Shown here: in pieces, positions 8,807-18,307 of the stretch
Layout of the letters: each line of letters begins with the position of its first letter
Position numbering within the stretch: the first letter of the stretch is position 1
From: Lachnospiraceae bacterium
GTDB lineage: Bacteria > Bacillota > Clostridia > Lachnospirales > Lachnospiraceae
Assembly: GCA_910576335.1 (NCBI GenBank)
Contig: CAJTIU010000032.1
Location: forward strand, 1 to 51,213
Direction: 5' to 3'
Length of the DNA: 51,213 nt
Notes under the pieces: generated by a model
The model's database searches: none
Seen by the model: only the letters and a program-made list of their open reading frames with translations
Told to the model about the DNA's origin: nothing
Translations under genes and position numbers: made by a program

Positions 8807-9175
8807 ATGATACAGCAAGAAAGCAGACTGAGAGTGGCAGATAACACAGGTGCAAAAGAATTACTGTGTATCCGTGTACTTGGCGGCTCAACAAGAAGAT
8901 ACGCAAGTATCGGCGACATTATAGTTGCGACTGTTAAAGATGCAACACCAGGCGGCGTTGTTAAAAAGGGCGATGTAGTAAAGGCTGTAGTTGTCCGCAC
9001 TGTAAAGAGTATACGTCGTAAGGACGGTTCTTATATCCGTTTTGACGAGAATGCTGCTGTCATTATAAAAGACGATAAGACACCAAGAGGAACCCGTATT
9101 TTCGGGCCTGTAGCAAGAGAGCTCCGTGAGAAGCAGTTCATGAGAATTGTCTCCCTGGCTCCGGAAGTGTTATAA
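8807..9175 (+). CDS. rplN: 50S ribosomal protein L14
   Basis: 122 aa, the invariant family length. Starts [18 protein letters not shown] and has the conserved [15 protein letters not shown] and [21 protein letters not shown]14 is at the subunit interface, forms an intersubunit bridge and is the docking site of the silencing factor RsfS. AAGGAGGG precedes the ATG. Confidence 0.97.
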   Translation: MIQQESRLRVADNTGAKELLCIRVLGGSTRRYASIGDIIVATVKDATPGGVVKKGDVVKAVVVRTVKSIRRKDGSYIRFDENAAVIIKDDKTPRGTRIFGPVARELREKQFMRIVSLAPEVL

Positions 9176-9189
9176 GGAGGTGCTTTAAC

Positions 9190-9501
9190 ATGTCAATGGA
9201 AAAGATTAAAAAAGGTGATACCGTTAAGGTTATTACTGGAAAAGATAAAGACAAAGAGGGCAAAGTCCTGGCTGTAGACAAGAAGAAGGGCAGGGTTTAT
9301 GTGGAGAATGTGAATATGATCACAAAGCACGCAAAGCCAAGCGCTGCCAATCAGAACGGCGGAATCGTTCACCAGGAAGGACCGATTGATGTTTCTAACG
9401 TAATGTATGTACACAAGGGCAAGGCTACGAGAGTAGGCATCAAGATGGATGGTGACAAGAAGGTACGCTACGCAAAATCAACAGGCGAAGTGATTGATTA
9501 A
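9190..9501 (+). CDS. rplX: 50S ribosomal protein L24
   Basis: 103 aa with a KOW motif near the N-terminus ([20 protein letters not shown]) and the segment [16 protein letters not shown]24 is one of the initiators of large-subunit assembly. GGAGGT sits eight bases before the ATG at 9190; a second in-frame ATG two codons later is less well placed. Confidence 0.96.
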   Translation: MSMEKIKKGDTVKVITGKDKDKEGKVLAVDKKKGRVYVENVNMITKHAKPSAANQNGGIVHQEGPIDVSNVMYVHKGKATRVGIKMDGDKKVRYAKSTGEVID

Positions 9502-9525
9502 TCGTAAGGAAGGAGGTCCAAGGCT

Positions 9526-10065
<540 letters not shown>

Positions 10066-10076
10066 GGAGGTAAATT

Positions 10077-10262
10077 ATGGCTAAGACAGCAATGAAAGTA
10101 AAACAGCAGCGCAAGCAGAAATTCTCTACAAGAGAATACAGCCGCTGCAGAATTTGCGGACGTCCGCATGCATATTTGAGAAAATATGGAATCTGCCGTG
10201 TTTGCTTCCGTGAACTGGCATACAAAGGACAGATCCCGGGAGTGAAAAAGTCAAGCTGGTAG
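10077..10262 (+). CDS. rpsZ: 30S ribosomal protein S14, zinc type (S14Z)
   Basis: 61 aa, the short zinc-binding form. Two CxxC pairs are present (CRIC at about 24-27 and CRVC at about 40-43), which bind zinc; the zinc-free form is about 90 aa and lacks them. It lies in the 30S head. The basic N-terminus ([14 protein letters not shown]) and the end IPGVKKSSW are typical. AAGGAGG precedes the ATG. Confidence 0.96.
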   Translation: MAKTAMKVKQQRKQKFSTREYSRCRICGRPHAYLRKYGICRVCFRELAYKGQIPGVKKSSW

Positions 10263-10320
10263 GCATCCAGAATCCGTCCAGGCAGAAACAACCTTATAAA
10301 TTAGAAGGAGGAAACAATTC

Positions 10321-10722
10321 ATGACTATGAGTGATCCAATTGCAGATATGCTTACAAGAATCCGTAACGCAAATACTGCGAAACATGATACAGTAGATGT
10401 ACCTTCATCCAAGATGAAGCTTGCTATCGCAAACATTCTGTTAGATGAAGGCTACATTGAGAAATATGACCTCATTGAAGATGGTGTATTTAAGACAATC
10501 CATATTACTTTGAAATATGGAGCAGATAAAAATGAAAAGGTTATCACAGGACTTAAGCGAATTTCCAAACCAGGTCTTCGTGTATACGCAGGCAGTGCAG
10601 ATGTACCGAAAGTATTCGGCGGCCTCGGCACAGCAGTTATTTCAACGAACCAGGGAGTTGTTACCGATAAAGAAGCAAGAAAGCTCGGCGTAGGCGGAGA
10701 GGTTCTTTGTTATATCTGGTAG
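10321..10722 (+). CDS. rpsH: 30S ribosomal protein S8
   Basis: 133 aa. Begins [16 protein letters not shown] and ends with the conserved [20 protein letters not shown]8 binds the central domain of 16S rRNA and in enterobacteria also represses the spc operon by binding its mRNA. The 58-base gap before this gene has no obvious hairpin mimicking the 16S site. AGGAGG precedes the ATG. Confidence 0.96.
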   Translation: MTMSDPIADMLTRIRNANTAKHDTVDVPSSKMKLAIANILLDEGYIEKYDLIEDGVFKTIHITLKYGADKNEKVITGLKRISKPGLRVYAGSADVPKVFGGLGTAVISTNQGVVTDKEARKLGVGGEVLCYIW

Positions 10723-10799
10723 CCCGAAAGCAGACTAGAAACTGAAAACAGAGCAGGCAGGGTCCTGTTCCGAGAATTTAAGTTAAGGAGGATTAGGCA

Positions 10800-11342
10800 A
10801 TGTCACGTATAGGAAGACTGCCAGTTGCAATCCCGGCGGGAGTAACCGTTGAGCTTGCAGAGAATAATAAAGTGACTGTAAAAGGTCCAAAGGGAACCCT
10901 TGAAAGAGAGCTTCCTGTTGAGATGGAGATTAAGATTGAAGGCGACCACGTTGTTGTCACAAGACCGAATGATTTGAAAAAGATGAAATCACTTCACGGT
11001 CTTACAAGATCGCTGATTAATAATATGGTGCACGGCGTATCCGAAGGCTACCAGAAGGTTCTTGAGGTAAACGGCGTCGGATACAGGGCAGCAAAGTCCG
11101 GGAACAAGCTGACGCTGAACCTTGGATATTCCCATCCGGTTGAGATGACTGACCCGGAGGGAATCGAGGTTGTAGTAGAAGGACAGAACAAGATCATCGT
11201 TAAGGGTATCAGCAAAGAAAAAGTTGGCCAGTATGCGGCTGAGATCAGGGACAAGAGGAGACCGGAGCCATATAAGGGCAAGGGTATCAAGTACGCTGAC
11301 GAAGTAATCAGACGCAAAGTTGGTAAGACTGGTAAGAAATAA
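10800..11342 (+). CDS. rplF: 50S ribosomal protein L6
   Basis: 180 aa, two L6 domains. N-terminal [17 protein letters not shown] and the C-terminal signature [22 protein letters not shown] are clear. It lies near the sarcin-ricin loop at the factor-binding centre. AAGGAGG precedes the ATG after a 77-base gap from rpsH. Confidence 0.97.
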   Translation: MSRIGRLPVAIPAGVTVELAENNKVTVKGPKGTLERELPVEMEIKIEGDHVVVTRPNDLKKMKSLHGLTRSLINNMVHGVSEGYQKVLEVNGVGYRAAKSGNKLTLNLGYSHPVEMTDPEGIEVVVEGQNKIIVKGISKEKVGQYAAEIRDKRRPEPYKGKGIKYADEVIRRKVGKTGKK

Positions 11343-11360
11343 GAAAGGAGAGTGTAAAAA

Positions 11361-11729
11361 ATGGTTAGCAAAAAATCAAGAAGTGTTGTTCGCGTTAATA
11401 AGCACAAAAAGTTACGTAACCGTTTGAGCGGTACTGCCGAGTGTCCGCGTTTGGCAGTGTTTAGAAGCAACAATCATATGTATGCTCAGATCATTGATGA
11501 TATAGCCCAGAATACACTGGTTTCCGCTTCCACTCTTCAGAAAGATGTGAAAGCAAATTTAGAGAAGACGAACAATGTTGAGGCAGCAGCATATTTAGGA
11601 AAAGTAATTGCTGAGAGGGCACTTGAAAAGGGAATTAAGGATGTTGTTTTTGACAGAGGCGGCTTCATTTATCAGGGTAAGGTTCAGGCATTAGCAGACG
11701 CAGCTAGAGAAGCTGGGTTGAATTTCTAG
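11361..11729 (+). CDS. rplR: 50S ribosomal protein L18
   Basis: 122 aa, normal. Shows [19 protein letters not shown] and the 5S-rRNA-binding core ending [24 protein letters not shown]18 and L5 anchor 5S rRNA in the central protuberance. GAAAGGAG stands before the ATG. rpsE starts 14 bases later. Confidence 0.97.
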   Translation: MVSKKSRSVVRVNKHKKLRNRLSGTAECPRLAVFRSNNHMYAQIIDDIAQNTLVSASTLQKDVKANLEKTNNVEAAAYLGKVIAERALEKGIKDVVFDRGGFIYQGKVQALADAAREAGLNF

Positions 11730-11743
11730 GAGGAGGAGCACAC

Positions 11744-12253
11744 ATGAGACAGGAACGTATTGATGCTAGTCAGTTAGAGTTAAATGAAAAAGTAGTATCA
11801 ATTAAGCGTGTAACCAAAGTTGTTAAGGGTGGCCGTAACATGAGATTCACAGCTTTAGTAGTTGTCGGAGACGGAAACGGTCATGTTGGTGCAGGCTTAG
11901 GAAAAGCTACTGAAATCCCGGAAGCAATCCGTAAGGGAAAAGAGGATGCGGCGAAAAACCTCATCAACGTAGCATTAGATGAAAATGGAAGTATCACGTA
12001 TGATTTTATCGGTAAGTTCGGAGGAGCTTCCGTGCTTCTTAAGAAAGCCCCGGAAGGTACCGGAGTTATCGCCGGAGGCCCGGCGCGTGCCGTTATTGAG
12101 ATGGCGGGAATCAAGAATATCCGTACAAAATCCCTTGGTTCCAACAATAAGCAGAACGTTGTTCTGGCAACCATCGACGGCTTACGTCAGATCAAGACTC
12201 CGGAGGCTGTTGCTAAGCTTCGCGGTAAATCAGTTGAGGAAATCATTGGCTAA
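11744..12253 (+). CDS. rpsE: 30S ribosomal protein S5
   Basis: 169 aa. The double-stranded RNA binding fold at residues 12-75 includes [19 protein letters not shown], and the C-terminal domain has GAGVIAGG-like [21 protein letters not shown]5 helps maintain decoding accuracy; changes in the N-terminal loop give spectinomycin resistance, and the KGGR loop here looks wild type. GGAGG precedes the ATG. Confidence 0.96.
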   Translation: MRQERIDASQLELNEKVVSIKRVTKVVKGGRNMRFTALVVVGDGNGHVGAGLGKATEIPEAIRKGKEDAAKNLINVALDENGSITYDFIGKFGGASVLLKKAPEGTGVIAGGPARAVIEMAGIKNIRTKSLGSNNKQNVVLATIDGLRQIKTPEAVAKLRGKSVEEIIG

Positions 12254-12294
12254 GAAGACAGGGCACGCCCTTGTCGGACAGGAGGTAAGAAAAG

Positions 12295-12474
12295 ATGGCA
12301 AACTTAAAGGTTACATTAGTAAAATCTCCGATTGGTGCTGTACCGAAGCATAAGAAGACTGTAGAAGCTTTAGGATTGAGGAAGTTAAACAAGACGGTTG
12401 AACTTCCGGATAATGCAGCAACAAGAGGGATGATCAGACAGGTGGAATACCTGCTGAAGGTAGAAGAAGCGTAA
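12295..12474 (+). CDS. rpmD: 50S ribosomal protein L30
   Basis: Short gene of 59 aa, normal for bacterial L30. Begins MANLKVTLVKSPIGAVPKHK and ends with VEYLLKVEE, with the conserved TVEALGLRKLNKTVELPD in the middle. It is a small component of the 50S subunit near the elbow of helix 38. AGGAGG at 12280-12285 fixes the start. It lies in its usual place between rpsE and rplO. Confidence 0.95.
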   Translation: MANLKVTLVKSPIGAVPKHKKTVEALGLRKLNKTVELPDNAATRGMIRQVEYLLKVEEA

Positions 12475-12505
12475 GGAATAGAATTCGTAAGAAGGAGGTG
12501 TCACC

Positions 12506-12946
12506 ATGGATTTATCAAACTTAAGACCTGCTGATGGAGCAAAGCATAGTGATAATTTCAGAAGAGGACGTGGACACGGTTCTGGAAATGGCAAGACAGC
12601 CGGAAAAGGCCACAAGGGACAGAAAGCCCGTTCTGGCGCAACAAGACCTGGTTTTGAAGGCGGCCAGATGCCATTATATAGAAGAATACCAAAAAGAGGA
12701 TTTACAAACAGGAACTCCAGGGATATCGTTGGTATTAATGTAAGCGCTCTTGATGTATTTGAAAATGATGCAGTTGTTTCTGTCGATACACTGGTTGAGC
12801 AGGGCATCGTCAAGAATCCGAGAGACGGGGTCAAGATACTTGGAAATGGAGAACTTACAAAGAAGCTTACTGTCCAGGCAAATGCATTTAGTGCAGGGGC
12901 TGTTGCCAAGATTGAGGCGCTGGGTGGAAAAACAGAGGTGATTTAA
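12506..12946 (+). CDS. rplO: 50S ribosomal protein L15
   Basis: 146 aa. The glycine and arginine-rich N-terminal extension (RGRGHGSGNGKTAGKGHKG) and GFEGGQMPLYRRIPKRGF match the family. L15 is a late assembly protein buried in 23S rRNA. The GAAGGAGG RBS is strong. Its stop overlaps the secY start as TAATG. Confidence 0.97.
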   Translation: MDLSNLRPADGAKHSDNFRRGRGHGSGNGKTAGKGHKGQKARSGATRPGFEGGQMPLYRRIPKRGFTNRNSRDIVGINVSALDVFENDAVVSVDTLVEQGIVKNPRDGVKILGNGELTKKLTVQANAFSAGAVAKIEALGGKTEVI

Positions 12947-14262
12947 TGTTAGAAACATTCCGGAGGGCATTTCAGATTAAGGATATTCGAAAAAAAATCG
13001 GCTATACGTTTTTGATGTTAATCGTAATAAGGCTTGGCTCCCAACTCCCTACGCCAGGGGTTAATTCAAGCTATATTAAAGATTTTTTTGCACAGAATTC
13101 CGGGGAAGCGTTTAACCTGTTTAACGCTTTCACCGGAGGCTCCTTTGAACAAATGTCTGTATTTGCTTTAAGTATTACACCGTACATTACATCTTCCATC
13201 ATTATGCAGCTTCTTACAATCGCGATTCCGAAGCTGGAGGAGATGCAGAAGGATGGAGAAGACGGCAGAAAGAAAATTGCCGCATTTACAAGGTATTTAA
13301 CGGTCGGACTTGCACTGATTGAGTCCACTGCAATGTCAGTGGGCTTCGGACGTCAGGGACTTCTGATTGAATATAATTTTGTAAATGCCGCAATCGTAGT
13401 TCTTACACTGACGGCTGGCTCGGCGCTGCTGATGTGGATTGGTGAGAGAATTACAGAAAAGGGTGTCGGGAACGGCATTTCCATCGTGCTGGTAATTAAT
13501 ATTGTATCACGTATACCAGCCGATATGGCACAGCTTTTCGAACAGTTTGTAAAGGGAAAGAACCTTGCGTCAGGCGGTCTTGCAGTACTGATTATTCTAG
13601 CGATTATTCTTGTGCTTGTCGTATTTGTCATCATTCTTCAGGATGGTGAGAGACGCATTGCAGTACAGTATTCCCAGAAGGTGGCCGGAAGGAAGACCTA
13701 TGGCGGACAGTCAACACACATTCCGCTGAAGATAAATACTGCGGGAGTTATTCCCATCATTTTTTCATCTTCCCTGATGCAGTTTCCGATTGTAATCGCA
13801 AGCTTTCTCGGAAAAGGGCAGGGAAAGGGAATCGGCAGTGAGATTCTGCGTGGAATGAACCAGGGCAACTGGTGTAATCCACAGAATATCCAGTATACCT
13901 GGGGACTTGCCGTTTATATTATCTTAACCGTATTTTTTGCATATTTCTACACATCCATAACCTTTAATCCATTAGAGGTTGCGAATAATATGAAGAAAAG
14001 CGGAGGCTTTATTCCCGGCATCAGGCCAGGACGGCCGACCGTCGAGTATTTGTCAAAGATATTGAAGTACATTATCTTTATCGGTGCGTGCGGTCTTGTT
14101 ATTGTACAGGTAATCCCGATCTTCTTCAATGGAATACTCGGTGCAAGTGTATCCTTTGGAGGAACATCGCTTATCATTATCGTCAGTGTAATACTGGAGA
14201 CAATAAAGCAGATCGAATCACAGATGCTTGTACGTAACTACAAAGGATTTCTGAATGGTTAA
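12946..14262 (+). CDS. secY: protein translocase subunit SecY
   Basis: 438 aa integral membrane protein with ten hydrophobic helices. Forms the channel through which unfolded proteins are exported or inserted, together with SecE and SecG (encoded elsewhere). Visible signatures are GSQLPTPGVN near the N-terminus, the plug region FNAFTGGSFEQMSVFAL, and the cytoplasmic loop NPLEVANNMKKSGGFIPGIRPG that contacts SecA or the ribosome. Its start overlaps rplO by one base, so it is translated with the ribosomal genes as in most bacteria. Confidence 0.97.
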   Translation: MLETFRRAFQIKDIRKKIGYTFLMLIVIRLGSQLPTPGVNSSYIKDFFAQNSGEAFNLFNAFTGGSFEQMSVFALSITPYITSSIIMQLLTIAIPKLEEMQKDGEDGRKKIAAFTRYLTVGLALIESTAMSVGFGRQGLLIEYNFVNAAIVVLTLTAGSALLMWIGERITEKGVGNGISIVLVINIVSRIPADMAQLFEQFVKGKNLASGGLAVLIILAIILVLVVFVIILQDGERRIAVQYSQKVAGRKTYGGQSTHIPLKINTAGVIPIIFSSSLMQFPIVIASFLGKGQGKGIGSEILRGMNQGNWCNPQNIQYTWGLAVYIILTVFFAYFYTSITFNPLEVANNMKKSGGFIPGIRPGRPTVEYLSKILKYIIFIGACGLVIVQVIPIFFNGILGASVSFGGTSLIIIVSVILETIKQIESQMLVRNYKGFLNG

Positions 14263-14274
14263 GCAGCAGCAAAA

Positions 14275-14345
14275 AGGTAACTGTGAAGATAAAAACAGTT
14301 ACAGGCAGTATACGTATTTTGACTCGCGGAATTTTTTTCGCGGGT
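14275..14345 (+). promoter_or_regulatory. two hairpins in the secY-adk gap
   Basis: GTAACTGT pairs with AACAGTTAC (about 14276-14303), and CTCGCGG with a downstream CGCGGG across a T-tract (about 14322-14344). The 110-base gap is the largest between rplO and infA. A TTGACT at about 14319 lacks a well-spaced -10 box, so I do not call a promoter. They may weaken readthrough into adk or protect RNA ends. Confidence 0.35.
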
Positions 14346-14372
14346 TAAAATGCTATAAAGGAGGAGAAGGAC

Positions 14373-15017
14373 TTGAAGGTTATTATGTTAGGCGCGCCTG
14401 GAGCAGGAAAGGGAACCCAGGCCAAGAAGATTGCAGCAAAATATCATGTTCCACATATTTCTACAGGTGATATTTTCAGGGCAAATATTAAAAATGGTAC
14501 AGAGCTGGGAAAGAAAGCAAAAACCTATATGGATCAGGGACTTCTTGTTCCGGATGAGCTGGTCGTGGATCTGGTTGTAGACCGCGTGAATCAGGAGGAC
14601 TGCGTGGATGGCTATGTTCTTGATGGTTTTCCAAGAACGATTCCCCAGGCAGAGGCTCTTGACAAGGCGCTGGCGGCTCTGGGACAGAAGGTAGACTATG
14701 CGATCAATGTTGAGGTTCCGGATGAGAATATTGTGACGCGTATGGGAGGACGCCGTGCATGTGTGGGCTGTGGAGCTACATATCATCTCGAATACGCCCC
14801 CACAAAGAAAGAGGGAATCTGTGACGCATGCGGAAGGGAACTGATCTTAAGGGATGATGATAAGCCGGAGACAGTTACGAAGCGTCTGAATGTCTATCAT
14901 GAGCAGACACAGCCGCTGATTGACTACTATACCCAGGCAGGCATTTTAAAAGAAGTGGACGGCACGGTTGATATCGAGGAGGTATTCCGTGCAATTACTG
15001 TGATTTTAGGAGAGTAG
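14373..15017 (+). CDS. adk: adenylate kinase
   Basis: 214 aa, long form with a zinc-binding lid. Catalyses ATP + AMP to 2 ADP in the cytoplasm. The P-loop GAPGAGKGTQ is at residues 7-16, ISTGDIFRANI binds AMP, and DGFPRT follows. The lid carries four cysteines in two CxxC pairs (CVGC and CDAC) as in Gram-positive zinc enzymes. It uses a TTG start behind GGAGG. map begins four bases downstream. Confidence 0.97.
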   Translation: MKVIMLGAPGAGKGTQAKKIAAKYHVPHISTGDIFRANIKNGTELGKKAKTYMDQGLLVPDELVVDLVVDRVNQEDCVDGYVLDGFPRTIPQAEALDKALAALGQKVDYAINVEVPDENIVTRMGGRRACVGCGATYHLEYAPTKKEGICDACGRELILRDDDKPETVTKRLNVYHEQTQPLIDYYTQAGILKEVDGTVDIEEVFRAITVILGE

Positions 15018-15021
15018 CCAG

Positions 15022-15780
15022 ATGCCTATTACAGTAAAATCTGACAGGGAAATCGAATTAATGACAGAATCCGGACGCATACTTGAGATTGTTCATAATG
15101 AACTTTCACGGGCGCTGCGTCCGGGGATGAGTACGCTGGATATAGACCGTATGGGAGAAGAGATTATCAGAAGCTATGGATGTATTCCTTCCTTCCTTGA
15201 TTACAACGGATATCCTGCATCAATCTGTGTGTCTGTAAATGAGGAGGTAGTCCACGGCATTCCCAGCAGATCGCGGATCCTTAAGGAGGGCGATATTGTA
15301 AGCCTGGATGCGGGCGTTATTTACAAGGGGTATCATTCCGATGCCGCCAGGACCCACGGAATCGGGGAGATCAGTGAAGAGGCTCAGAAACTAATCCGGG
15401 TTACGAGGGAATGCTTTTTTGAAGGTATAAAGTACGCAAAAGAAGGCAACCATCTATTTGACATTTCCTGTGCAATCGGACGGTATGCGAAAAAGCACGG
15501 CTATGGGGTTGTACGTGACCTGTGCGGGCACGGGATCGGGACACAGCTGCATGAAGCGCCGGAGATACCCAATTATGAAGTAAAGAGGAAGGGCGTCAGG
15601 TTAAAAGCGGGAATGACACTTGCCATTGAGCCTATGATTAATATAGGCGGATGGGAGGTTGAATGGCTGGATGACGACTGGACGGTAGTGACAAGAGACA
15701 GATCATTGTCCGCCCACTATGAAAATACGGTGTTGATAACAGAAGGCGGGCCGAGGTTACTGACATATGGAAGGGTTTAA
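15022..15780 (+). CDS. map: type I methionine aminopeptidase
   Basis: 252 aa cytosolic metalloprotease that removes the initiator methionine. The five metal ligands are in place: Asp in SLDAGVIYKG and in YHSDAARTHG, His in CGHGIGTQLHE, Glu in AIEPMIN, and Glu in YENTVLIT. His in NEEVVHGIPS is the conserved substrate-contact residue. The length is that of the short bacterial type. It overlaps the next gene by 14 bases. Confidence 0.96.
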   Translation: MPITVKSDREIELMTESGRILEIVHNELSRALRPGMSTLDIDRMGEEIIRSYGCIPSFLDYNGYPASICVSVNEEVVHGIPSRSRILKEGDIVSLDAGVIYKGYHSDAARTHGIGEISEEAQKLIRVTRECFFEGIKYAKEGNHLFDISCAIGRYAKKHGYGVVRDLCGHGIGTQLHEAPEIPNYEVKRKGVRLKAGMTLAIEPMINIGGWEVEWLDDDWTVVTRDRSLSAHYENTVLITEGGPRLLTYGRV

Positions 15781-16018
15781 GAGAGGCATGCTTGCAAGGT
15801 CGAAGGCAGGGCATGATGCAGGCACGATATATGTTATAATTGATATCGATGATGCATATGTATATTTAGCAGACGGAAGAATTAGAACTCTTGATAAGCT
15901 GAAAAAAAAGAAAAAGAGGCATGTACAGCTGATCTGCAGAGAGTATGACTTGACAGATGTTAAAGATGCGGATATCAGACATCTGCTGAAAATTCATAAT
16001 AAAGAAGAAAAAAAGTAG
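15767..16018 (+). CDS. small KOW-domain RNA-binding protein (L14e-like)
   Basis: 83 aa. Residues 1-45 look like a KOW/SH3 barrel (RGMLARSKAGHDAGTIYVI), followed by a lysine-rich tract (LKKKKKRHVQL). The family is common in Gram-positive spc operons between map and infA, annotated as L14e-like or KOW protein. The function is not established; a role in ribosome assembly or translation is suggested by position. It starts inside map, so translation is likely coupled. Confidence 0.85.
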   Translation: MEGFKRGMLARSKAGHDAGTIYVIIDIDDAYVYLADGRIRTLDKLKKKKKRHVQLICREYDLTDVKDADIRHLLKIHNKEEKK

Positions 16019-16030
16019 GAGGAAGCATAT

Positions 16031-16249
16031 ATGTCAAAGGCTGACGTAATTGAAATTGAGGGAACTGTAGTAGAGAAGCTGCCAAATGCGATGTTTCAGG
16101 TAGAGCTGGAAAACGGGCATCAGGTTCTGGCACATATCAGCGGAAAGTTAAGAATGAATTTCATTAAGATATTGCCAGGAGATAAGGTGACTCTGGAACT
16201 GTCTCCCTATGATCTTTCAAAAGGAAGAATTATCTGGAGAGATAAGTAA
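16031..16249 (+). CDS. infA: translation initiation factor IF-1
   Basis: 72 aa, the standard length. An S1-like OB fold with [39 protein letters not shown] and the C-terminal [15 protein letters not shown]-1 binds the 30S A site and assists IF-2 and IF-3. AGGAGG precedes the ATG. It is the last gene before a 204-base gap that holds a new promoter. Confidence 0.97.
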   Translation: MSKADVIEIEGTVVEKLPNAMFQVELENGHQVLAHISGKLRMNFIKILPGDKVTLELSPYDLSKGRIIWRDK

Positions 16250-16300
16250 GCGGCTGTTCACTGCGTGATCCGTAACATTTATAAATCCAGAAAAAAGATG

Positions 16301-16330
16301 TTGACTTTCCTTGATTCGAAGTGCTATAAT
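16301..16330 (+). promoter_or_regulatory. internal sigma-A promoter before rpmJ
   Basis: TTGACT (16301-16306) and a perfect TATAAT (16325-16330) are 18 bases apart. It should drive rpmJ, rpsM, rpsK, rpsD, rpoA and rplQ independently of the upstream S10 promoter. The following leader (16337-16440) is purine rich and has no clear hairpin. Confidence 0.85.
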
Positions 16331-16453
16331 ATATAAGCGTGTTTCCGGGCATTTTTATGCGGAATCTGGTTTAAAACCGCGGCAAAACAGCAGAAAAGCC
16401 GGGAGAGACGCAGGCAGACAAAGGCAGAGCAATGGATGAAAGGAGGATCTCAC

Positions 16454-16567
16454 ATGAAGGTTAGATCATCAGTAAAACCAATTTGCGAAAAATGCAAAGT
16501 AATTAAAAGAAAAGGAAGCGTTCGCATAATCTGCGAGAATCCAAAGCATAAGCAGCGTCAGGGCTAA
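16454..16567 (+). CDS. rpmJ: 50S ribosomal protein L36, zinc type
   Basis: 37 aa. [20 protein letters not shown] at the start is the family signature, with CEKC and later CENPKH giving the Cys3His zinc site. AGGAGG precedes the ATG. It is isolated by a promoter upstream and a 300-base structured gap downstream. Confidence 0.97.
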   Translation: MKVRSSVKPICEKCKVIKRKGSVRIICENPKHKQRQG

Positions 16568-16867
16568 ATACCTGATCAATCAGCGGATCTGCGCGAAGGC
16601 GAAGACCCGGCTTCGTATGTTTATGCCATGAATCAGGCGGCTGATAGCCGCGCATCAGAGAGATGTGCAGCTATTTAATATACAAGGAGCACCTGTAGCC
16701 GGTGTTAATCCTCGTATATTGCTTCTAATGCCGGCCCGTCATTACCGGAATGATTTACCGGTGGCCGGAAAGGGCGTGATTACCGAACACGTCTGGACGG
16801 GGAGGAGACTCTTACGCGTCCCTATTAAAGACAATGAAATTATTTTAAGAAAATGGAGGAAATTCAC
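16568..16867 (+). promoter_or_regulatory. structured 300-base gap before rpsM, candidate leader RNA
   Basis: There is no credible gene in the gap. Several helices are visible: GCGGCT/AGCCGC (16637-16642 with 16646-16651), AATATAC/GTATATT (16677-16683 with 16714-16720) enclosing CACC/GGTG, and CCGGCC/GGCCGG (16731-16736 with 16763-16768) enclosing CATT/AATG. The last ends about 90 bases before the rpsM ATG. In B. subtilis and E. coli the operon is controlled by S4 binding; a similar role is possible here but not demonstrated. Confidence 0.5.
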
Positions 16868-17236
16868 ATGGCTCGTATTGCAGGTGTAGATTTACCAAGA
16901 GACAAACGTGTTGAAATCGGCTTAACTTATATCTACGGAATCGGAAGGGCAAGTTCAAACCGTATTTTGGCAGAGGCAGGAGTTAGTCCTGACATCCGCT
17001 GCAGAGATCTTACAGACGAGGATGTCAAGAAGATCAGTGCAGTCATTGACGAGACACAGATGGTAGAAGGTGATCTCCGCAGAGAGATCGCTCTTAACAT
17101 CAAGAGATTACAGGAGATCGGATGCTACAGAGGTATCCGTCACAGAAAAGGCCTTCCGGTTCGTGGTCAGAAGACTAAGACTAACGCAAGAACCAGAAAA
17201 GGTCCGAAGAGAACAGTAGCAAATAAGAAGAAATAA
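16868..17236 (+). CDS. rpsM: 30S ribosomal protein S13
   Basis: 122 aa from the ATG at 16868, preceded by GGAGGA; an in-frame ATG at 16853 would add five residues without a better site. Begins [20 protein letters not shown] and has the C-terminal RGLPVRGQ-like [17 protein letters not shown] block. S13 bridges to the large subunit in the head of 30S. Confidence 0.96.
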   Translation: MARIAGVDLPRDKRVEIGLTYIYGIGRASSNRILAEAGVSPDIRCRDLTDEDVKKISAVIDETQMVEGDLRREIALNIKRLQEIGCYRGIRHRKGLPVRGQKTKTNARTRKGPKRTVANKKK

Positions 17237-17267
17237 AATAAAAAGGAAAGTGTAGGTTAGTTTTATT

Positions 17268-17663
17268 ATGGCAAAGAAAGTTACAAAGAAAGTGACAAAA
17301 AAGCGTGTCAAGAAAAACGTTGAACACGGACAAGCACACATCCAGTCATCTTTTAATAACACAATCGTTACATTAACAGATGCACAGGGCAATGCTCTTT
17401 CATGGGCAAGTGCAGGCGGTCTGGGATTTAGAGGTTCAAGGAAATCTACCCCTTATGCGGCTCAGATGGCAGCAGAGACTGCAGCAAAAGCAGCATTGAT
17501 TCATGGCCTGAAGACAGTAGATGTTATGGTGAAAGGACCGGGTTCAGGCAGAGAAGCAGCGATCCGTGCCCTTCAGGCATGCGGAATTGATGTAACAAGC
17601 ATTAAGGATGTTACCCCGGTACCACATAATGGATGCCGTCCGCCGAAGCGCAGAAGAGTCTAA
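17268..17663 (+). CDS. rpsK: 30S ribosomal protein S11
   Basis: 131 aa. A lysine-rich N-terminus ([19 protein letters not shown]) leads to the conserved [16 protein letters not shown] and [14 protein letters not shown], ending [13 protein letters not shown]11 lies on the platform near the E site. The RBS is weaker than its neighbours (GGAAAG at some distance). Confidence 0.96.
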   Translation: MAKKVTKKVTKKRVKKNVEHGQAHIQSSFNNTIVTLTDAQGNALSWASAGGLGFRGSRKSTPYAAQMAAETAAKAALIHGLKTVDVMVKGPGSGREAAIRALQACGIDVTSIKDVTPVPHNGCRPPKRRRV

Positions 17664-17682
17664 TTGGGAGGAGAAATTAATC

Positions 17683-18276
17683 ATGGCAGTGAATAGAGTT
17701 CCGGTTCTTAAGAGATGCCGTTCCCTTGGAATGGATCCGGTATATTTAGGAATTGATAAAAAGTCTAACAGACAGTTGAAGAGATCTAATAGAAAGATGA
17801 GTGAGTATGGTCTCCAGCTTCGTGAGAAACAGAAAGCAAAATTTATCTATGGCGTATTAGAGAAGCCTTTCAGAAATTACTACAAGAAGGCAAAGCAGAT
17901 GAAAGGTATGACAGGTGAGAACCTGATGGTACTTCTTGAGACAAGACTGGATAATGTTGTGTTCCGTCTTGGACTTGCAAGAACAAGACGTGAGGCAAGG
18001 CAGATTGTTGATCACAAGCATGTTCTTGTGAACGGTAAGCAGGTGAATATCCCGTCTTATCTGATTAAGGCAGGAGATGTCATTGAGATTAAGGAAAAAC
18101 ACAAAAGCTCTCCAAGATACAAAGAGATTGTAGACATTACCGGAGGACGCCTGGTTCCTGACTGGCTTGAGCAGGATATAGAGAATCTGAAAGGAACAGT
18201 GAAGGAATTACCTTCCCGCGAAGCGATCGATGTTCCGGTAGATGAGATGTTAATCGTCGAGTTATATTCCAAATAA
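17683..18276 (+). CDS. rpsD: 30S ribosomal protein S4
   Basis: 197 aa from the ATG at 17683 behind GGGAGGAG. The S4 domain [19 protein letters not shown] and [18 protein letters not shown] are clear. It has the zinc-free N-terminus. S4 starts 16S assembly and can repress its own operon by binding a leader pseudoknot. In Gram-positives rpsD is often elsewhere; its place here between rpsK and rpoA is the arrangement seen in clostridia and E. coli. Confidence 0.96.
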   Translation: MAVNRVPVLKRCRSLGMDPVYLGIDKKSNRQLKRSNRKMSEYGLQLREKQKAKFIYGVLEKPFRNYYKKAKQMKGMTGENLMVLLETRLDNVVFRLGLARTRREARQIVDHKHVLVNGKQVNIPSYLIKAGDVIEIKEKHKSSPRYKEIVDITGGRLVPDWLEQDIENLKGTVKELPSREAIDVPVDEMLIVELYSK

Positions 18277-18307
18277 TAGCCCGTAACACCACAGGAGGTG
18301 GACTTTA

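Noticed and set aside
14319-14350. Promoter before adk
   Set aside because: A TTGACT is present but no -10 box lies at 16-18 bases; the adk gene can be transcribed from upstream.
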